Source: Deltaproteobacteria bacterium
GTDB lineage: Bacteria; Desulfobacterota; Desulfuromonadia; Desulfuromonadales; BM103
Assembly (NCBI GenBank): GCA_024279915.1
Contig: JAJRRB010000001.1
Location: forward strand, 19,582-83,581
DNA: 64,000 bases
Reading direction: 5' to 3'
Both the position numbers and the translations under genes were made by a program. Position 1 is the first letter of the stretch, and each line of letters opens with the position of its first letter. Below are positions 10,041 through 20,551 of the stretch, in pieces. Under the pieces are notes generated by a model. The model was not told the origin of the DNA, searched no databases, and saw only the letters and a program-made list of their open reading frames with translations.

Positions 10041-11285
10041 TTATCGATTCATACTGTCGAGGAATTCCTGGTTGGTCTTCACATCACCGAGTTTATCCAG
10101 CATGAATTCCATACCGTCGACCACGTTCATCGATGAGAGTACTTTACGTAACAACCAGATGCGTTTCAGACTCTTTTCCTCGACCAGAAGATCTTCGCGA
10201 CGGGTACCGGACTTATTGATGTCAATGGCCGGATAAGTCCGTTTGTCAACCAGACGACGATCGAGAATTAATTCCATGTTGCCGGTGCCTTTAAACTCCT
10301 CAAAGATGACTTCGTCCATCTTACTGCCGGTATCGATCAGAGCAGTTGCAATAATCGTCAGACTGCCTCCCTCTTCGATGTTACGGGCAGCACCGAAAAA
10401 GCGCTTCGGCTTGTGTAAAGCATTGGAATCAACACCACCGGAAAGAATCTTACCGGAAGGCGGCACTACGGTATTGTAAGCGCGGGCCAGGCGGGTAATA
10501 GAGTCGAGCAGAATAACCACATCACGCTTGTGCTCCACCAGTCGTCTGGCCTTCTCGATAACCATCTCGGCGACCTGGACGTGGCGGGTGGCTGGCTCAT
10601 CGAAGGTCGAAGAGATAACCTCACCCTGAACTGTGCGCTGCATGTCGGTCACTTCTTCGGGACGTTCGTCGATCAGCAACACAATCAGGTAGGCTTCTGG
10701 ATGATTGGCAGAGATTGAGTTGGCAATATTCTGCAACAGGACTGTCTTGCCGGTTCTTGGTGGAGCGACAATCAGGGCGCGCTGTCCCTTGCCGACCGGC
10801 GAGACCAGATCGATGACGCGCGTCGACATGTTGTCTGGAGTTTCCAGAGTCAGACGCTGATCAGGATAAAGAGGTGTCAGGTTATCAAAAACGGTCTTCT
10901 CACGGGCGACAGACGGATTTTCAAAGTTGACTTCGGCAACCTTGAGCAGGGCGAAGTAACGTTCACCTTCTTTCGGCGGTCGAATCTGACCGGAAACCGT
11001 ATCACCGGTGCGCAGGCTGAAGCGCCGAATCTGCGAAGGTGAGATGTAGATGTCATCCGGACCGGGCAGATAGTTGGCATCAGGAGCACGTAGGAAACCA
11101 AAACCATCGGGGAGGACCTCAAGAACCCCTTCGCCAAAAATAGCTCCATTTTTAGCGGAGGTCGTATTCAGAATAGCGAAGATCAGATCTTGCTTGCGCA
11201 GAGCTGATGACCCTTCGACGCCGAGTTCTTTGGCAATAGTCAAAAGATCGGTAATTTTCTTTTCTTTCAGTTCCTTCAGGTTCAT
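10041..11285 (-). CDS. rho: Transcription termination factor Rho
   Basis: Rho is the hexameric RNA-dependent ATPase that ends untranslated transcripts. The 414-residue protein has the N-terminal helix bundle, the cold-shock-like RNA domain ([15 protein letters not shown]), Walker [12 protein letters not shown], Walker [17 protein letters not shown] and the Q-loop region. It lacks the long insertion seen in some phyla. It is upstream of rpmE on the same strand. Confidence 0.98.
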   Translation of the reverse strand: MNLKELKEKKITDLLTIAKELGVEGSSALRKQDLIFAILNTTSAKNGAIFGEGVLEVLPDGFGFLRAPDANYLPGPDDIYISPSQIRRFSLRTGDTVSGQIRPPKEGERYFALLKVAEVNFENPSVAREKTVFDNLTPLYPDQRLTLETPDNMSTRVIDLVSPVGKGQRALIVAPPRTGKTVLLQNIANSISANHPEAYLIVLLIDERPEEVTDMQRTVQGEVISSTFDEPATRHVQVAEMVIEKARRLVEHKRDVVILLDSITRLARAYNTVVPPSGKILSGGVDSNALHKPKRFFGAARNIEEGGSLTIIATALIDTGSKMDEVIFEEFKGTGNMELILDRRLVDKRTYPAIDINKSGTRREDLLVEEKSLKRIWLLRKVLSSMNVVDGMEFMLDKLGDVKTNQEFLDSMNR

Positions 11286-11673
11286 CTGTTCTCCTTAAAT
11301 CTGCATGTATCAAGATTAGTACACCCGCATAACGACAAAATTCTGCCGCAATTGCTGCATACCTGGTTGGTTGTGAATATTGAGGTCTTTTTCTCCGAGT
11401 TTTCGCGGTCCGAAATGATTTGGATGTTTTGGAAGGTTAACTTTGCAGAGCAAAAACTCCGTATTGCCCCACGCGTTTATTTTGTCGAGAGTGTCTTAAG
11501 GTCGAGGTCAGTCCGTGCTTTGATTGGATATATTTAGAAAGGAAAAATTATCTATTAAGGATACAGGTGCTGTACCACTCACTTTAGTTAATAAGAACTG
11601 TTTACCGGCTTTTTAGCTGTCTGTCAATGGGCTTTCGTACTTTTTTTAAGATCAGGCAACAAAAAGTTTTAGA
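11286..11673. other. Gene-free gap between gluQ and rho
   Basis: No convincing gene. The plus-strand frame at 11352-11537 has no recognisable sequence or ribosome site. The right-hand gene gluQ ends at 11674 and rho starts at 11285, both on the minus strand, so this holds the rho promoter and the end of the gluQ transcript. I see no strong hairpin-plus-U-run. Confidence 0.5.
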
Positions 11674-12594
11674 TCACAGGGGAAGATCAGTCACCATTAA
11701 TCCCTCGGCAGCAACCGGGATTTTCCTTTGATCAAAGTTTTGGATAGCCCATGCCAGGAGTTCTTTTGGTGGAGCCCCCTGCAGGCTGCCCGGCACTGTT
11801 TGACCAAGAAAACGCAAGGACCGAGCAATCAATTCTGCAGCATTATGATCATAATCAAGTTGGACGGGACCATGGCGTTTGCTGATTTTCTTACCCTCTT
11901 CTTCCATAGCCAAAGGCAGATGGACATATTCGGGGACAGGATTGCCAAGGCAGGCATGTAGGAAAATCTGCCGAGGTGTAGACGAAAGCAGATCGGCACC
12001 ACGAACAACCTGGTTGATACCTGCGGCCTCATCATCGACGACCACCGCCAGTTGGTAAGCAAAGAGACCATCTGCCCGGCGCAGGACAAAATCACCGACA
12101 GCTTCTGACAAGATTTGCTGAAGAGGACCAAAAACGCCATCAGAAAAACAGACCTGTTCTTTGTTCACTTCGATGCGCAACGCACGCGGCTTGCGTCCGG
12201 GTCGCAGGCCGGTTCGACAGGTACCAGGATAGATGGGACCATTTTCGCCAGGATGCGGGGCGCTTAAAAGGATCTCCTTACGCGAGCAGGCGCAATCAAA
12301 AACCAGCCCCCTTTGCCGAAGTTTCTCTACAGCCTCAGCATACGCTTCAGTACGCTGACTCTGCCAGACGACTTCACCATCCCAATGCAATTCCAGATTA
12401 TCCAGAGCTGACAGGATCTCATCTGCAGCACCCGGCACTACTCGCGGGGGATCCAGGTCTTCCATGCGCAACAACCACTTGCCCCCGTTCCGTCGCGCCA
12501 GGCAATAGCTGCCAACTGCGGCGATTAACGATCCGAAATGCAGAGGACCAGTAGGGCTTGGTGCAAAACGTCCAACAACCTGTTCAGTAGACAT
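11674..12594 (-). CDS. gluQ: Glutamyl-Q tRNA(Asp) synthetase
   Basis: GluQ-RS (YadB) charges glutamate onto the queuosine base of tRNA(Asp). The 306-residue protein is a class I catalytic core without the anticodon-binding domain: HIGH-like PTGPLHFGSL, zinc Cys set CACS...YPGTC, and KMSKS-like KKISKRHG. Shortness and the missing anticodon domain separate it from true GltX. It is a lone gene divergent from the Rrf2 regulator. Confidence 0.93.
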   Translation of the reverse strand: MSTEQVVGRFAPSPTGPLHFGSLIAAVGSYCLARRNGGKWLLRMEDLDPPRVVPGAADEILSALDNLELHWDGEVVWQSQRTEAYAEAVEKLRQRGLVFDCACSRKEILLSAPHPGENGPIYPGTCRTGLRPGRKPRALRIEVNKEQVCFSDGVFGPLQQILSEAVGDFVLRRADGLFAYQLAVVVDDEAAGINQVVRGADLLSSTPRQIFLHACLGNPVPEYVHLPLAMEEEGKKISKRHGPVQLDYDHNAAELIARSLRFLGQTVPGSLQGAPPKELLAWAIQNFDQRKIPVAAEGLMVTDLPL

Positions 12595-12712
12595 TTGAAT
12601 AAAGGTTCCTTTTATTAAACTGATTCAGTGCATGAATATAATGCCTTTATTAAAAAGGAACTGTCAATCGACCAGAGGCAGGATTAAAGAGGAACAGATA
12701 GATGATAAATGA

Positions 12713-12741
12713 TTGACATCGCCGCTCAAGACATTTATTTT
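12713..12741 (+). promoter_or_regulatory. Sigma-70-type promoter of the Rrf2 gene
   Basis: A perfect -35 TTGACA at 12713-12718 is separated by 17 bases from TATTTT at 12736-12741. The predicted transcription start near 12748 lies upstream of the TTG I chose as start codon, so the longer open frame beginning at 12713 cannot be translated from this promoter. Confidence 0.65.
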
Positions 12742-12781
12742 ATTACAAATCTTGTCAAGTATGTCGTTAAAGGAACTTACC

Positions 12782-13225
12782 TTGATTATTACCCGTGCCA
12801 CAGAATATGCCATCCGCGCAATTCTTCATATGTCCCGCCAACCGGCCGGGGAAATCATCTATAAAAAAGACATCTGCAAAGATCAGGATATCACGCCAGC
12901 GTTCCTGACTAAGATACTCCAGCCATTGATCAAAGATGGCATCGTCGGCTCCCAGCGTGGGGTTGGTGGCGGCTTTTTCCTGGTGAAAGAGCCCGCAGAA
13001 ATAACCCTGCTCGACATTGTAAAGTCTCAGGAAGGCCCAGTTTATCTCAACCAGTGCCTTATTGAAGATGATCCTTGTGATCGTCAATTTTTCTGTCCGT
13101 TACACGGTGCCTGGGCAAAGATTCGTGAAGAATTCATGGCCACTTTATCACGCTACGATTTTGCCAGCCTGGTCGCCGAGCAGAAAAAACTCCCGCCCCA
13201 GTGCAGCGAAAACTCCAACAAATAA
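12782..13225 (+). CDS. Rrf2 family Fe-S transcriptional regulator
   Basis: Rrf2 proteins are dimeric winged-helix regulators, many of which sense redox, NO or Fe-S status. The winged helix (ITRATEYAIRAILHMSRQ, then ITPAFLTKILQPLIKDGIVGSQRGVGGGF) is followed by three Cys in a C-X6-C-X5-C arrangement (CLIEDDPCDRQFFC), the cluster-binding loop of IscR/NsrR-type members. I choose TTG 12782, seven bases after AAAGGA, over ATG 12761, which has no site. It lies just upstream of the cytochrome/porin pair and may control it; this is inference from position. Confidence 0.85.
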   Translation: MIITRATEYAIRAILHMSRQPAGEIIYKKDICKDQDITPAFLTKILQPLIKDGIVGSQRGVGGGFFLVKEPAEITLLDIVKSQEGPVYLNQCLIEDDPCDRQFFCPLHGAWAKIREEFMATLSRYDFASLVAEQKKLPPQCSENSNK

Positions 13226-13516
13226 TAGCGATCAGAGACAAAAACGCTGGGAACCAGGAGGGGAAAACTCCAGGATTAAAGGCGAAATTGCGTCCAGCGT
13301 CCAGAAAGAACCGGAGGAATTCACTCTTTCTCTTGAGAAGGACTTCAGACAACACATCATAACAATTCGCAACCGTCTCAATTTAAATCGTAAAATTCTT
13401 GATGTTAGATGGCAAAATACTCATAATAGAGCTGTTTGTGTTGATATTATCTGGGGACTTTCCACTTTAATAATATTTTGCAATCTGGGTTCGCCGTAGA
13501 TATCTGGAGGTATGCC

Positions 13517-14497
13517 TTGCAATATCGAATTCCTCTGTTCCTTGTCCTGACAGGCATACTTGGTGCTGCCTGTACCGACCTTTCCACATTACGTTCATCA
13601 CAACCGATAGCACCTGTCAGGAGTTACGAAACCCTTCTGGTCGGCAATCTCGATGCCAATTACATCGGTGATGAGAACTGTCTGACAAGCTGTCACACTC
13701 ACGACAAGGTTGCTGCGGATTTCAAACATTCTATCCACGGCGACCAGATCTCGGAAGATACGGGCCTGCCACTGGTCAATTGCGAATCGTGCCATGGCCC
13801 GGGCAGCATAGCCGTAGAACATGCCGCTGAAAAGAAAACCTGCGACTTCAAAACCCTATTACCTCTCGCCGAGTTTCCGGCCCAGGCCCAATCAATGCTT
13901 TGTCTGAAGTGCCACTCGGCGGCCTCCACTCCGAATCTGAGCAGTTGGAACTCAAGCGTACACGCACTGAACGATGTAAGCTGCTTTGACTGCCACAAAC
14001 TGCACAAAGGGCCGCAGCAAAAAGTTAGCCGTCATGAGCAGGAAGAGCTCTGCACTGGCTGCCACACGCAGACTAAAATGGAGTTTGCCCAGTTTTCCCA
14101 TCATCCGGTTCCGGAACACAAGATGGCCTGTACCGACTGCCATGATCCACATAGCTCGACCAACCGTAACAACCTCAAGGGCGTCACAAGCAAAGCCCTC
14201 TGCACCCGCTGCCATATGGAGTATCAAGGGCCGTTTGTCTACGAACATGCCGATGTCACCGAAGAGTGTACCAACTGCCATAGTCCCCACGGTTCACCAA
14301 ACGAACCGCTGCTGGAAGTATCCCAGCCCTTCCTCTGCATGCAGTGCCATGCCAGCCACCACGGGGAAGGAACCGCGTCGTTAAGTTCGCCAGCCATGAA
14401 GCAGGCGTTTTACACCAGATGCACCGACTGCCATTCATCGATCCATGGAACCGACATTCCATCCTCCCATGGGCGTGGAACATTTATTGCCAGATAG
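13517..14497 (+). CDS. Decahaem c-type cytochrome, MtrA/DmsE-like, probable lipoprotein
   Basis: This 326-residue exported protein carries nine CXXCH haem sites (CESCH, CLKCH, CFDCH, CTGCH, CTDCH, CTRCH, CTNCH, CMQCH, CTDCH) and one CX3CH site, CLTSCH at residues 55-60, which would make ten haems. A signal sequence ends at a lipobox-like GAAC (Cys19), suggesting outer-membrane anchoring. I choose TTG 13517 with GGAGG six bases upstream; the longer frame from 13478 has no site. The porin gene follows, so it probably forms the periplasmic electron wire of a porin-cytochrome conduit. No outer-surface MtrC-type cytochrome is next to it. Confidence 0.88.
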   Translation: MQYRIPLFLVLTGILGAACTDLSTLRSSQPIAPVRSYETLLVGNLDANYIGDENCLTSCHTHDKVAADFKHSIHGDQISEDTGLPLVNCESCHGPGSIAVEHAAEKKTCDFKTLLPLAEFPAQAQSMLCLKCHSAASTPNLSSWNSSVHALNDVSCFDCHKLHKGPQQKVSRHEQEELCTGCHTQTKMEFAQFSHHPVPEHKMACTDCHDPHSSTNRNNLKGVTSKALCTRCHMEYQGPFVYEHADVTEECTNCHSPHGSPNEPLLEVSQPFLCMQCHASHHGEGTASLSSPAMKQAFYTRCTDCHSSIHGTDIPSSHGRGTFIAR

Positions 14498-14562
14498 TTT
14501 TGTCATCTACTTAGCTTATAAGGTTTTATCCTGACGGTACGGAAACACAGGAGATGATTGTG

Positions 14563-16623
14563 ATGGTCCAAAAAAGCTTGCACTATGGGGTTCTGATATT
14601 TGTCATGGTGATGCTGACTCCAGGCTTCGGTCTGGCTGACCTTGGTGACAAATCTCAACTGGAGGACGACAGAAGAGTTCTGGACTTATCTACCGGCTAC
14701 CGTTGGGTCAGCACTGACGATAATCCCAATAGAGCTGCTGAATACAGCGACCTTGACGACAGCCAAACCTTCAGTCTGATCTACCTGCAGGACTTCGGCG
14801 ACCAGAAATTCTCTCTAATCGGGGAGTTCATTACTGACAACGACTATTTTGTCGAAGGAAACTTCGACTATAAGGCTCTCATCCGACTGAATGCCAGATC
14901 GGAGAGGCTATATCATAATCTCGACCATATTCCTTACCTGGATCACCCTGAAGCGCGGCAAGCGGCCCCTCCGGATGTGTCCTATGAAGACCATAACCCG
15001 GGCGCTGATTACAACCGCAGAATCACCATCAATGAAGTCAAGCTACGCGGCAAGCTGCCCACCTACCCGGCGCACATCAACCTCTCCTACTGGCGCATGG
15101 AGAAAAAAGGTAAAGAGCAGCTTCGTTTTGTCGATGAGAATTGTGCTGGTGCCTGTCACATGCAAAGTAATTCCCGAAAGGTTGACCGGGCTACAGAAGA
15201 GTTCACCGTCGGTTTTGACGCACATCTGGGCCCCGTTGACATCGCCTTTCTGCAAACCTTGCGCGAATTCCGGGAGAATGAGAATCCACCTGCCAATGAT
15301 TTTAACCACCTCGACAAGCTGGGTCGACCTGCAGGTGAATACATCCATGACGAAGCCCCTGATTCCAAGCTCTCAGAATCAACTTTCACGATCAACCTGC
15401 CCCCTTCGGGCGGTTTTGTCTCATCGGCCAGCTACACGATTGGCAAACGTGAGAACCAATCGAATCTAGCGAATGGTCACCGCAAAGACCCCGAGACCGA
15501 TTATCAGAAACTGGCGGCCGACGCCACCTACACGCCGGGAGAGAACTGGACGATTAATTTCCGTTACAGAATGCTTGACCTCGACAACGATAGTCCATCT
15601 TCACTCACGTCAAATGAGCTTGCCTTCAATAATTTCGGCAACCCGATATCAGTCCGCCAGAGTATCGATATCGATCGCAATAATTATGCGGCGTTCGTCT
15701 CCTATCGCCCTTCGCATCGCCTGACATTAAAGGGCGAGTTCGAATACGAAGATACCGAAAGAAACCATACCGGTGTCGGCCAGCACAGTTCGCTTGCTGA
15801 CCCTCCCGTTTCAAATCCATACTGGGCCGTCCCGGATGACGAGACGATCAGCCGGTTCCGATTGACATTCTTCTCACGGTTACTGGAGAAGTCAGCTCTC
15901 AAACTGAGCGGCTGGTACGAATACACAAAGATTGACAACCCGGCCTACGGCACCAGTTTAAGTGAGAGCAACGAATTCTTTTTCAATGCGAGCTACAGGC
16001 CTTCAGCACTTTGGGGAGCGACTGGCAGCATCGATGTCCTGCGCGGTGAGAATGATGACCATACTGCAATCCAGTTTGACAACGGTCCAGTCCCTTATGA
16101 CCTTGACCGTGATGAGGATCGCGAGAATCTGGCCCTCGGTTTCTGGCTTATCCCGAATGACATCTTCTCTGCCGATTTCAATTACGGTTGGCTACACTCC
16201 AAGATCGACCAGGACGTCCTCTTTGGTAGCGAGCCAGCCAACTTCACCATTCTGGATGATAATGCAGAATTTGAACAACGGGTCCACACCCTCTCTGCCG
16301 GTATCAACCTGCGTATTATGGAAAGGCTGAACTGGCGCCTGGAGGGGTATCATATTCGCTCTCATGCAGAGTTCTCCCCGGATTTCGATTCAAGAGACCT
16401 TGACTATGACGGCAACATTCTGCCTGCCAGCCCTGATGGGTTGCAGGACATCAGTGAAGTAGACATCCGCCAGAACGGTTTTAAAACCCGTGTCCGTTGG
16501 CAACTTTCCGACATATTGACTGCTGGAGTCGAATACACTTTTGACGATTACGATGACCGCAACTCCAATGCATTTGATGGCTCAGTGCAAACGTTCCTCA
16601 CCAATCTCACCGGGGTTTTCTGA
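14563..16623 (+). CDS. MtrB/PioB-like outer-membrane porin of a cytochrome conduit
   Basis: A 686-residue outer-membrane beta-barrel: signal peptide ending near GFGLA, alternating amphipathic strands throughout, and a C-terminal Phe (LTGVF) typical of Bam substrates. Family likeness is to decahaem-associated MtrB/PioB sheaths that insulate a multihaem cytochrome across the outer membrane. Unusually it holds a possible haem site of its own, CX3CH at 15142-15159 (Cys194, Cys198, His199), echoing the odd site in the partner cytochrome. ATG 14563 is best placed, nine bases after AGGAG. Confidence 0.82.
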   Translation: MVQKSLHYGVLIFVMVMLTPGFGLADLGDKSQLEDDRRVLDLSTGYRWVSTDDNPNRAAEYSDLDDSQTFSLIYLQDFGDQKFSLIGEFITDNDYFVEGNFDYKALIRLNARSERLYHNLDHIPYLDHPEARQAAPPDVSYEDHNPGADYNRRITINEVKLRGKLPTYPAHINLSYWRMEKKGKEQLRFVDENCAGACHMQSNSRKVDRATEEFTVGFDAHLGPVDIAFLQTLREFRENENPPANDFNHLDKLGRPAGEYIHDEAPDSKLSESTFTINLPPSGGFVSSASYTIGKRENQSNLANGHRKDPETDYQKLAADATYTPGENWTINFRYRMLDLDNDSPSSLTSNELAFNNFGNPISVRQSIDIDRNNYAAFVSYRPSHRLTLKGEFEYEDTERNHTGVGQHSSLADPPVSNPYWAVPDDETISRFRLTFFSRLLEKSALKLSGWYEYTKIDNPAYGTSLSESNEFFFNASYRPSALWGATGSIDVLRGENDDHTAIQFDNGPVPYDLDRDEDRENLALGFWLIPNDIFSADFNYGWLHSKIDQDVLFGSEPANFTILDDNAEFEQRVHTLSAGINLRIMERLNWRLEGYHIRSHAEFSPDFDSRDLDYDGNILPASPDGLQDISEVDIRQNGFKTRVRWQLSDILTAGVEYTFDDYDDRNSNAFDGSVQTFLTNLTGVF

Positions 16624-16717
16624 TCGACGCGGTTCTACTGGAAACGCTAGCGCAACGCATGTAGTATATTGAAAGTGTTTACGTTCGCTATCATCACACT
16701 CTATCTTGGATAATCAT

Positions 16718-19081
16718 ATGCTAAGCATGAAGTTACGTGGAAAACTCGTTCTTGTCCTGCTGCTGGTTGCAGTCGTCCCCTTGCTGGTCAGCCTGATTTT
16801 CCTTTCCAACTTTACCAAAGACCAGATCCGCAGCAGCATGGTGCAGTTCGCTGAGAAATCGAGCAATTTTGTTGAACGCAGCACAGCCAACAGCCAGCAG
16901 GAGTTGTCAAACTATCTACAACTTCTGAGCAGCTCTTCGGATATGGTCAATGCCCTTTACTATGCATCTTTGACTCAGGATATTGAGCAGTTACATGCGT
17001 TAGTCGACACAGTCCATAATCAGTACGATATGGATATTCTGGAAGTGCTTGGCGCCGATGGTACATCGGTTTTAAGAGTTAATGCCGAATAATTGACTTT
17101 ACCCGAAGAACCGGAAATCGACCATCCTCTTCTCATTGCTGCGCGGCAAACAGGAGAGACTCAGGCTGCCCTTTCAAGTTACCTTGGACAGTTGACAATT
17201 CTCGTTGCCACTCCGGTAAGGCTTCAGGAAAAAATCGTTGGCTTTCTGGTTGGAGCCTACCTGCTGGATGACGACTTTGCCCGCCGCGTCAAAGAGATGG
17301 GAGGTGTTGAAGTTGCTTTTCTGGGGGAGCAGGGTGTCGTTGGAGCTTCGCATCCCGATTTCCAAGGCATAAATCTGACTAAGCATACAAATGAAATTCT
17401 GCTCGGTGACAAACCATATTTACCGATCATACGCGATCTGTCCGGCACTAATTTTAAACTCGCAATAGCGCAAGATCTCAATAGCGCGTTAGAGGCACAA
17501 CAATCGTTACGCAACTTAATGATCATTCTGATCGGAGTTGTCATCGCAATTGTTCTAGCTGCGGCCTTGCTTTTCTCTCGTGCACTCACCCGACCCTTAC
17601 TTGAAGTTGTCAGCAACCTCAAGGAGATTTCGCAAGGAGAAGCAGACCTCACCAAGGCCCTGACAATCAGTAGTAACGATGAAGTTGGTGAACTGGCGGG
17701 GAATTTCAACAGCTTCGTAGCACGTTTACGCGAGATGGTCCTGCGCATCCGGGCTGCAGCTGGCGACATCGTTACGGCCACGGATAAAATTCGTCGTACT
17801 TCTAAGGATGTTAATGATGGCACAGCCAAACAGGCGGAGGCTCTGGAAGACTCCTTCCAGGCAATCCAGGGGATCGATGAATCAACAATCGAGGTCGGCA
17901 ACAGCATCAGTGCTCTGCTTGAAGCCGTCGAGATTTCATCATCAGCAACATTGGAGTTGGGAGCCACCATCGAGGAGATTGTTTCCCAGGTTGATCGGCT
18001 CTTCAGCACAATAGAAGAAGTCTCCAGTTCAATCACTGAAATGTCTGCATCCAGTCAGCAAGTTGCCGACAACCTGGATAACCTCTCCGCATCTACAGAA
18101 GTCACAGCATCATCTATTACCGAGATGGATGCCTCGATCAAGGAAGTTGAAGAAACTGCACAGCACACCAACGAACTTTCCGAGCAAGCTAACCGCGACG
18201 CCGAAATTGGCAAGGCCACCGTGGCTGAAACGATTGCCGGTATCCAAGCTATCCGCGAGTCAGTCGAAGATGCCAGTCGAACCATCGAAGATTTGGGCAA
18301 GCAGTCTGGTGAAATTGGCACCATTTTGACGGTTATTGATGACGTTGCCGATCAGACCCGCCTGCTCTCGCTGAATGCATCGATCATCGCTGCGCAAGCC
18401 GGAGAGCACGGTAAAGGCTTCGCGGTGGTGGCCGATGAAATCCGTGAACTGGCTGAACGTACGGCCACGTCAACCCAGGAGATATCGTTTATCATCAGGC
18501 GCCTACAGTCAGGAACCGTAGAGGCAGTCAAGGCGATGCAGATTGGCAGCGAGCGAGTTCGCGAGGAAGCAGAGCGTTCAAAAGTCGCTGAAGAAGCCCT
18601 GGAGAAGATTACCGAAAGCTCTCAGCGCTCATCCGAGCAGGTTAAGAGCATCGTGCGGGCCACTCAGGAGCAGTCACGCGGTAGCCGGCAGATCACCGAA
18701 GCAGTCAACCAGGTTGCCAACATGCTGCAACAGATATCATCCGCCGTGAAACAGCAGTCAGATGGGATTCAACAGCAGGCACGGGCTGCTGAGGCGATGA
18801 AGGACATTTCATCTCAGGTCAAGCTCAGCACTGGCGAACAGGCCAAGGGCAGCCATCAAATTAGTGCGAGTATGGAAAACATCCGTAACATGATGCAGCA
18901 AATTGATCAGGCCTCTAAGGATCAGTCCACACGCAGTCAACAGGTGGTTGAAGCTGTTTCTGCTGTCCGCAAGATTGCTGAGAGTAATGCTGCACGTACT
19001 GCCGAACTAGACAAGGTCGTTGACAGCCTGGCTGAACAAGCCGAGGTTCTGGAGAGAGAGATCGGCTCTTTCAAGTCCTGA
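16718..19081 (+). pseudogene. Methyl-accepting chemotaxis protein interrupted by an in-frame TAA
   Basis: One chemoreceptor reading frame is split by TAA at 17090-17092; the frame continues without shift from 17093 to 19081. The first part has TM1 (LVLVLLLVAVVPLLVSLIFL) and the start of a periplasmic Cache-type sensor. The second part completes the sensor, then TM2 ([20 protein letters not shown]), a HAMP domain, and the cytoplasmic coiled-coil tip with [20 protein letters not shown] and [17 protein letters not shown]. No ribosome site precedes the second half. Likely a nonsense allele (CAA, GAA or AAA to TAA), although readthrough or a sequence error cannot be excluded. Confidence 0.85.
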
Positions 19082-19130
19082 CGAGAGCTGAATCCGTTAG
19101 GCAAATGGCAGACTCAGGATCGCAAACAGT

Positions 19131-19159
19131 TTGACAATACAGACGGTTTTCGTTAGAGT
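19131..19159 (+). promoter_or_regulatory. Promoter of the metX riboswitch transcript
   Basis: TTGACA at 19131-19136, a 17-base spacer and TAGAGT at 19154-19159. The expected start near 19166 lies about 15 bases before the riboswitch aptamer, as is normal for S-box leaders. Confidence 0.65.
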
Positions 19160-19180
19160 TTCGTCAACATAGCAACACAG

Positions 19181-19316
19181 TCTTTATCAAGAGTGGTGGA
19201 GGGACCGGCCCTTTGAAGCCACAGCAACCGATTCACTGAAGCGATAGCAACGGTGGATGCCAGGTGCTAAATCCAACTCACTGGCAAGAAACGCCAGCGG
19301 GGAAGATGAGGACGGA
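19181..19316 (+). promoter_or_regulatory. SAM-I (S-box) riboswitch
   Basis: The S-box core is easy to recognise: P1 5' strand TTTATC followed by AAGAG and GGTGGAGGGA, then GGCCCTTTGAAGCC, the kink-turn/pseudoknot region CAGCAACC, the P3 segment GGTGCTAAATCC, and the closing GAAGATGAGGA. It sits directly before a terminator and metX. By family knowledge, bound S-adenosylmethionine favours the terminator and switches off methionine synthesis. Confidence 0.95.
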
Positions 19317-19345
19317 GCCCGCGATACCAATTTTTCATGTATCTG

Positions 19346-19388
19346 CTGGCCCCTTCTCATTTTTCGGGAAGGGGCTTTTTTTGTTTTT
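19346..19388 (+). terminator. Riboswitch-controlled terminator before metX
   Basis: Stem GCCCCTTC / GAAGGGGC around a TCATTTTTCGG-type loop followed by a run of seven T, then GTTTTT. It ends about 20 bases before the metX start, so it is the expression platform of the SAM riboswitch rather than an end-of-gene terminator. Confidence 0.9.
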
Positions 19389-19406
19389 ACGGAAGCTGGC
19401 CATAAA

Positions 19407-20522
19407 ATGAGCGAACTTGACATCGTCAAAACTGAACATGTTGACTTCAATGTCGAGCTACGGCTGGAAAGCGGCCGCTTGCTCGGTCCATTGACAATCG
19501 CCTATGAAACCTATGGTGAGCTGAACGGTGACAAGAGCAATGCCATCCTGGTCGCCCATGCCTGGACCGGTGATGCCCACGCTGCTGGACGTCACAACTC
19601 CGAGGATCGCAAACCAGGCTGGTGGGACGACATGATCGGCCCAGGCAAGGTGCTCGACACTGACCGCTATTTTGTCATCTGCTCAAACGTTATCGGCTCC
19701 TGCTTCGGATCAACGGGACCTGCCAGCAACAATCCCAGAACCGGCAAGCCCTACAACCTGCAGTTTCCGGTAATCATGGTTCGTGACATGGTGCGTGCCC
19801 AACAGCTACTCATTGACCACTTGAAGATTGATCAACTGCTCACCGTCATCGGTGGCAGCATGGGAGCCATGCAGGCGCTGGAATGGGGCATCCATTACCC
19901 GGAACGCGTCCGCTCGATCATCCCGATTGCCGGCACCGGACGGCCTTCTCCTATGGCCATTGCGCTGAATGCCCTTGCTCGTCAGGCTATCTACAACGAC
20001 CCGATGTGGCGCAAGGGCAATTACCGTCCAGAGCACCCACCCGCGGATGGCCTGGCCCTGGCTCGTGCTGTCGGCCATATCTCGTTCCTCTCCGACCCAT
20101 CCATGAACCTCAAGTTCGGTCGCAGGTTCTCTGCCCGGGACGGTCAATATGATTTCTTCGGACAGTTCGAGATCGAAAGATACCTGTCTTATAACGGCCG
20201 CAGTTTCGTCGACCGTTTTGATACCAACAGTTTCCTCTATCTCGCTAAATCCTTAGACCTCTACGACGTGGCCTGGGGGTTTGATGAACTGGAAGAAGCT
20301 CTGAGCAATCTGAACTGCCAATCTCTCTGGTTTGCTTTTACTTCAGACTGGCTCTATCCACCCTACCAGACGGAAGAGTTGATTAATGAGTTGCACAAGC
20401 AGGGGAAACCGGCGGAGTATCATCTGATCGATTCAGATTATGGTCATGATTCGTTCCTGGTGGAACCGGAGAAGTTTACGCCGAAGATTGTGGAGTTTCT
20501 TGATCGGTTATCTGGACGTTAA
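19407..20522 (+). CDS. metX: Homoserine O-acetyltransferase
   Basis: MetX acetylates homoserine with acetyl-CoA for direct-sulfurylation methionine synthesis. The 371-residue alpha/beta hydrolase has the nucleophile elbow [12 protein letters not shown], the oxyanion region [12 protein letters not shown], and the catalytic Asp and His (SDWLYPP and [10 protein letters not shown]). ATG 19407 is the start; the open frame extends upstream into the riboswitch and is not coding there. Expression should fall when SAM is abundant. MetX and the related succinyltransferases are hard to separate by eye. Confidence 0.93.
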   Translation: MSELDIVKTEHVDFNVELRLESGRLLGPLTIAYETYGELNGDKSNAILVAHAWTGDAHAAGRHNSEDRKPGWWDDMIGPGKVLDTDRYFVICSNVIGSCFGSTGPASNNPRTGKPYNLQFPVIMVRDMVRAQQLLIDHLKIDQLLTVIGGSMGAMQALEWGIHYPERVRSIIPIAGTGRPSPMAIALNALARQAIYNDPMWRKGNYRPEHPPADGLALARAVGHISFLSDPSMNLKFGRRFSARDGQYDFFGQFEIERYLSYNGRSFVDRFDTNSFLYLAKSLDLYDVAWGFDELEEALSNLNCQSLWFAFTSDWLYPPYQTEELINELHKQGKPAEYHLIDSDYGHDSFLVEPEKFTPKIVEFLDRLSGR

Positions 20523-20551
20523 GTTTTTAAACCACAATTAGTGAAAACAAC

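Noticed and set aside
11352..11537. Plus-strand frame of 61 codons between gluQ and rho
   Set aside because: No ribosome site or recognisable motif; in a promoter region.
17093..19081. Second half of the chemoreceptor as a separate soluble MCP gene
   Set aside because: It starts in the middle of the periplasmic sensor domain, in the same frame as the first half, without a ribosome site.
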